Origin: Methanolapillus africanus
GTDB taxonomy: Archaea; Halobacteriota; Methanosarcinia; Methanosarcinales; Methanosarcinaceae
Direction: 5' to 3'
Length of the DNA stretch: 64,000 nt
Assembly: GCF_032714475.1 (NCBI RefSeq)
Contig: NZ_JAWDKD010000015.1
Span: 62,001-126,000, forward strand
Under the pieces are notes generated by a model. The model did not search any database. It was not told the origin of the DNA and saw nothing but the letters and a program-made list of their open reading frames with translations. Positions 60,283 through 64,000 of this stretch are shown here, in pieces; positions within the stretch are counted from its first letter, which is position 1; the number at the start of each line of letters is the position of its first letter. The position numbers were made by a program, and so were the translations under genes.

Positions 60283-60496
60283 GTTCTCGCCTTTGAATGG
60301 GAATTAAATTAAATGTAAAATGAAGATGTGGACGTAATTGTGTGAAATAAGTATAATGAAGATGATTTGATAATTTAATTGTATAACATAATACTGAAAT
60401 GTAATATAAATTATTTGTTTGAAATTCAAGTTTCTTTCATTTATTTACATTTCAGATTTGTTTTTTTAAGACTGTCGGCCCGATTGATAATTTTTG

Positions 60497-62122
60497 TTAT
60501 TCGTTGTCAATTTTGAACGTCACGGTCGTAAACATCGGTCCGCGAACATCGATTTTCTTTTTGGTCCCGGTGATGTACCGTTGTCCCAAATCGGAAAGCT
60601 TCAGGTTCACTTCGGAAAGCATTTTAATCATGCGGGCCCGGATTTCGTGTTCGGATTGACCCGACAAAACCGCTTCTTCGGCTTCGGCTGCCGCTTCGGC
60701 CGCAAACGCGGCGATAAAGGTAATTCCGGTTCTCGCGGAATGGTTTTCAAGCGCTTTTTGCCATTTCTTGTCGTTCGGAATGCCCAAGACGTCGCCGTTG
60801 TAGGCGACAATTTCATTAAACGCCGCCGGACCGCACAAGTTGGTGTCCGCTTCGGGTTCGGTCAGTTTGACGGTGACTTTTTTACCGTTCAGCTGTCCGG
60901 ACCAGATCTCAAATTCACACGGGCTCGGGGTTTTGCCGTATTTTTTGCAGCCGTCGACGATCGCGTCCGCGATGTCGCGTCCGGCGTCGGTGACCGGCAT
61001 TTTCACAAGTTTGACTTGGCGCGCGAGGTCCGAGTCCGGCATTTCCCAGTCGCCATACTGCGAAAATTGCGGGTAGGACATGGACCGCATGTCTTTGGCG
61101 TCATGCACAATCATGGCGAGGCGCTCGACGCCGAGTCCGAAATTCATGACCGGCATCGGGATGTTGTATTCCGACAGCGCGCAGGGAGAATAAATACCAA
61201 ATGTGGCGACTTCGATCCAGCCGTCTTTGTATTTGGTGTTGCCGCCGTCGAGTTTCGGGTGGTAGGCGTAAACTTCAATTTGCGTGTCGGGCGCGTAGTA
61301 TTTGCTGCGTTTCGTGTCCGGCTTGAACATGAATTTTTGGAAACCGAATTGCGACAAGATGCCTTCGGCAACGGCTTTTCCGTGGTCGATGGTGACGTTT
61401 TCGTCCATGATGACGCAGGAGGCCGAGTAATATGTCATCAAACGGGACGCGTCTTCCTGTTGTTCGCGGCGGAAGCAGCGGTCGATGGAGAAAAGCGAAA
61501 ACGGCGGCTCGTTTCGTTCGAGCAGTTCGGAAAGAGAAATAAACCAGCCGCTGGTCATGTGGCTGCGCAGCGTTTTGGAAGTGCCTTCCGGTTTGAGTTC
61601 TTTAAATTCCGGAAACACTTTATCGATGACATCGACCACAAGCGCGTCTTCAACGCCAAGCTGTTCGGACAATTCAAAGACGAGGTCGTCGCCTTCGATC
61701 GTTCCTTTTTTGTACATGTGCAGCACTTTGCGGATTTTTTCAATGCCCTCGTCGTCGGTTCCGGGCAAAATTTCCCGAATCATCCGGATGCGCTCATCGG
61801 AAATACCGACGTTGGGCCGCGGCAGTCCCGCCAAATAGAAGCAGCGGTCGAGGACGGCCAGCGCTTCCTCGCCGAATTGTTTGTGCACATCTTTTTCGTC
61901 AACGATGAGCGGGTTCATCATTTCGATAAATCCCATCCGCATATAGGCTTCCCGAAGGCGTTGAATTGTGTCGTAAACGGGATGCGGCTTTCCGAATCCC
62001 AGTTGAAGGCGCGGGTATTCTTCGTCAAGCGGCGCTTTTTTAATGTATTTTTTCGATTCGTTCCACGCCTTTTCGAAATTTTCGTTCTTTTCCTCGCGAA
62101 CGGTTTTCGGATCAAATTGCAT
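60497..62122 (-). CDS. sepS: O-phosphoseryl-tRNA synthetase SepRS
   Basis: Charges tRNA-Cys with O-phosphoserine, which SepCysS later turns into Cys; a hallmark of methanogens lacking CysRS. The 541-residue product starts MQFDPKTVREEKNENFEKAW; class II motifs include FSIDRCFRREQQEDASRLMTY (motif 2) and MNFGLGVERLAMI (motif 3). GAGGAAAATT precedes the ATG. SepCysS is not in the window. Confidence 0.96.
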   Translation of the reverse strand: MQFDPKTVREEKNENFEKAWNESKKYIKKAPLDEEYPRLQLGFGKPHPVYDTIQRLREAYMRMGFIEMMNPLIVDEKDVHKQFGEEALAVLDRCFYLAGLPRPNVGISDERIRMIREILPGTDDEGIEKIRKVLHMYKKGTIEGDDLVFELSEQLGVEDALVVDVIDKVFPEFKELKPEGTSKTLRSHMTSGWFISLSELLERNEPPFSLFSIDRCFRREQQEDASRLMTYYSASCVIMDENVTIDHGKAVAEGILSQFGFQKFMFKPDTKRSKYYAPDTQIEVYAYHPKLDGGNTKYKDGWIEVATFGIYSPCALSEYNIPMPVMNFGLGVERLAMIVHDAKDMRSMSYPQFSQYGDWEMPDSDLARQVKLVKMPVTDAGRDIADAIVDGCKKYGKTPSPCEFEIWSGQLNGKKVTVKLTEPEADTNLCGPAAFNEIVAYNGDVLGIPNDKKWQKALENHSARTGITFIAAFAAEAAAEAEEAVLSGQSEHEIRARMIKMLSEVNLKLSDLGQRYITGTKKKIDVRGPMFTTVTFKIDNE

Positions 62123-62763
62123 AATTTTCCTCTAAAATTGTAAAGTTGATAATAATAAAAATAAATTCAATTTGATTCTTTAAATCATTTTTTCGTTATT
62201 AATCTTTGGTTAGAAACGTTTTTTTGAGCGGGCAGGCATCGCGCGCGTTATGGCGATGGTTTTTCTTTTGGATTTCAAAACACGTCGTTTGATTTTTATT
62301 TTCGTATTAATAAAGTAGGCGTGTCTCTTTATTTCCATTTCAAGCAAACCATCCCGCATAAACAGACGCTTTGCGTCTGTTTATGCGGATTTCATGTAAC
62401 GGGAAGATGCAATCGGAAACTGCAGATGCAAATCGGATTAGGAAACAACTGTATTGTTGGAAACAGCAGGTGCAATCTAAACTAAAAATTAACAACAGCA
62501 GATGCATTGGAACTAACAACTGTAGGTGCAATCTGAACTAAAAATAAGTAACATTAGGTGCAAGCAGAAAAATAATAAATGCACCCCGCTGTTTGAAATA
62601 TAGCCGGCGCCGCGCAAAATAAAAATTGCTGCTGAGAATAAGAATTGATTTCAAAACCGGATTCCGGTTTTAAAATCAGTCCAATCCAAAAATTGAAAAT
62701 GAATTAAAAAGATAAAAATAGAAAAATGAAATTAAAAAAAGATAAAAACAGAATTGGCTAAAC
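62123..62763 (-). repeat. Composite intergenic element, copy r
   Basis: Minus-strand order: array with several ACAGCAGGTGCAA- and AACTGTAGGTGCAA-like units (62580-62405), hairpin 62353-62389 (ATAAACAGACGC/GCGTCTGTTTAT) followed by GGTTTGCTTG, spacer, 18-bp motif at 62239-62256 (TCGCCATAACGCGCGCGA). The sepS promoter should lie near 62140-62220; an ATTAATC-type AT-rich stretch is there. No gene is supported. Confidence 0.75.
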
Positions 62764-63210
62764 TCAGTAAAGCCGTCCGATCATGTCGAGTCCTTTTTCA
62801 ATCAAATCAAAACATTCCGCAATGCGGCGCGGGTCGGATTCGTTTTGAACGTCTTCGGCAATCACGGTAATTTTGAGCAAAATCAATTCCCGGAGGCGGT
62901 CTTCGGCGGCGGAATAAACGCGTTCGCCGACAACATAATCGTCTTCTGTGTGTTGTTTTTGCGGTTGTTTCACCACTTTCGGAGACGGCGCTTTTTTGGC
63001 CGGAAGCGTGGCCGAACAGAACACCGGCGTTGATTTTTCGGGAACGGACTCGGGGACTTCGTCCGTGTCGGCGCCGCTGCACAGCGGACAAATAATTTCG
63101 CCTTTAAAGCGGAAAAGCGGGGCGCCACAGCTGTCGCAGTGGTTGGCTAACATCGTGCCGCCGGTTTCGAGGAACCGCGCAATCTTTTTAATATCGTCGT
63201 CTGAACTCAT
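62764..63210 (-). CDS. Sjogren syndrome/scleroderma autoantigen 1-like zinc-ribbon protein
   Basis: The 148-residue product has a zinc ribbon (Cys25, Cys28, Cys41, Cys44 in CDSCGAPLF and CPLC) preceded by KKIARFLETGGTMLANHC, the pattern of the SSSCA1 (autoantigen p27) family found widely in archaea. A linker and a C-terminal helical domain (ELILLKITVIAEDVQNESDP) follow. Function unknown. CAGGTGAAAGA precedes the ATG. Confidence 0.9.
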   Translation of the reverse strand: MSSDDDIKKIARFLETGGTMLANHCDSCGAPLFRFKGEIICPLCSGADTDEVPESVPEKSTPVFCSATLPAKKAPSPKVVKQPQKQHTEDDYVVGERVYSAAEDRLRELILLKITVIAEDVQNESDPRRIAECFDLIEKGLDMIGRLY

Positions 63211-63715
63211 TCTTTCACCTGATTTATCTTTTTGAATAGGATTGCATTTATAATAAATTGTTGTTTGTCGTTCTTTTTATTTTGTCTATTTTATATATAA
63301 TTTCTTATGATTATTTGAATCAATTAATCTTTGAATTTTCGCAGCGCAGTTTTCATTTTTTGCCTCTTCATTATCATTTTGAATGAGATCTATTTCATCT
63401 GTATTAATTTTTAAAGGTTAGGTTTAAATGATAGATGTTTCTCTTAGGCTACAACGTTTCATACAAATTATTTCTGAAACTTTAAATTAATAGTAATCAT
63501 TTATTGATGCGAACTTGCTTTTTCGGAATCTCTGTCCACGAAAGCGTTTTGAAATGTCGCAGCTTGAACCGTGTTCATTCATTTCAAAGCCTTTTTCGGT
63601 TATCGTCTTTCCTATTGCTTTACATCTGCTTGGATTATTTCATCAAAACAGTGTGTTGTGCTTGATTTTTGCAAGGTCGCTTTGTTATTGTTATCAAAAA
63701 TTATGGTGATTTTAA
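63211..63715. promoter_or_regulatory. Divergent intergenic region
   Basis: A 505-base AT-rich gap between the zinc-ribbon gene and UPF0147. GTGATTTTAA lies before the UPF0147 start, and TATATATAATTTC (about 63291-63303) may be a TATA box for the minus-strand gene. No motif copy, hairpin or gene is seen; short frames such as 63515-63709 are unconvincing. Confidence 0.4.
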
Positions 63716-63988
63716 ATGTCAGCAGACGAATACAAGTCAACAATTGCGCAATGTGTGGCGGAACTGGATATGATCGCAAACGACACGTCCGTTCCGAGAA
63801 ATATCAGACGCTCAGTGACGGAAATTATAACGATTCTCCAAAATGAAAATCAAGAGCTGTTCTTACGGGCGACCTCCGGACTTTCCATCTTGTCCGACGT
63901 CAGTTCCGACCCGAACCTTCCGATGCACACCGGAACTTTGATCTGGAGCATCCTCGGCAAATTAGAAACCATTCCGCCGGAAGTCTAA
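63716..63988 (+). CDS. UPF0147 family protein
   Basis: A 90-residue helical protein starting MSADEYKSTIAQCVAELDMI with the family blocks NDTSVPRNIRRSVTE and SDPNLPMHTGTLIWSILGKL. UPF0147 is conserved across archaea but of unknown function. GGTGAT precedes the ATG. Complete; stop TAA. Confidence 0.93.
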   Translation: MSADEYKSTIAQCVAELDMIANDTSVPRNIRRSVTEIITILQNENQELFLRATSGLSILSDVSSDPNLPMHTGTLIWSILGKLETIPPEV

Positions 63989-64000
63989 AACGGAAAAAGG

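Noticed and set aside
60494..62143. 549-residue plus-strand frame opposite sepS
   Set aside because: Antisense shadow of SepRS, Phe/Val/Arg-rich and unlike a real protein.
1..64000. tRNA and rRNA genes
   Set aside because: I looked for T-loop (GGTTCGAATCC-like) and rRNA-like stretches and found none convincing; a dedicated scan was not possible.

Overview
The window is archaeal and reads as part of a methanogen chromosome. It encodes SepRS, PAN, Spt5, SecE, MBF1, FEN-1, archaeal RNA polymerase subunits and ribosomal proteins, TYW1 and the archaeal HMG-CoA synthase/thiolase/DUF35 trio. Every other intact gene stops with TAA or TGA and none with TAG. This fits the Methanosarcinaceae, where TAG can encode pyrrolysine; a Methanimicrococcus- or Methanolapillus-like organism is my best guess, from general character only. 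No rRNA, tRNA, insertion-sequence transposase or CRISPR array was seen.

Layout. 1-2577: minus-strand L10 (partial)-L1-L11 and Spt5-SecE. 2946-6089: FtsZ and a PAN ATPase with an unusually long coiled coil. 6462-10837: plus-strand run of MBF1, a zinc deaminase-like protein, an ArcS-like protein, an A24 peptidase and a membrane protein. 10847-17303: RecQ, S17e, LysA and an AAA/DUF4143 ATPase. 17812-24117: an AAA+ ATPase, an MBL hydrolase, a two-helix membrane protein with one in-frame TAG, a large HD-GHKL ATPase and a small membrane protein. 24747-26416: FEN-1 and a small protein. 26830-32718: seven paralogous secreted lipoprotein-like genes and a PH-domain protein. 33190-38125: a DUF35 pseudogene, then the mevalonate-entry genes DUF35-thiolase-HMGCS and their HTH neighbour. 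38285-44496: Cas4-like nuclease, AIR-synthase-like protein, MscS and a large surface protein. 45085-47584: L18e-L13-S9-RpoN-RpoK-S2. 47839-51512: an Abi/HEPN protein, a metzincin fused to the domain of the lipoprotein family, and another member of that family. 51691-54309: anaerobic ribonucleotide reductase with its glutaredoxin. 55537-63988: TYW1, a hypothetical, TyrRS, flavodoxin, PRC-barrel, SepRS, a zinc-ribbon protein and UPF0147.

The most striking unexplained structure is intergenic. Eighteen copies of an 18-bp motif with an invariant TAACGCGCGCG core lie between transcription units. About half belong to a composite element with a fixed order: a degenerate array of ~45-nt units, a GACGC/GCGTC hairpin ending in GGTTTGCTTG, a spacer, then the motif. 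One copy (40655-41135) is double-headed. I cannot name this element. The second striking item is the TAG-interrupted membrane gene at 20108-20785, which faces a large HD-GHKL protein and may encode pyrrolysine.
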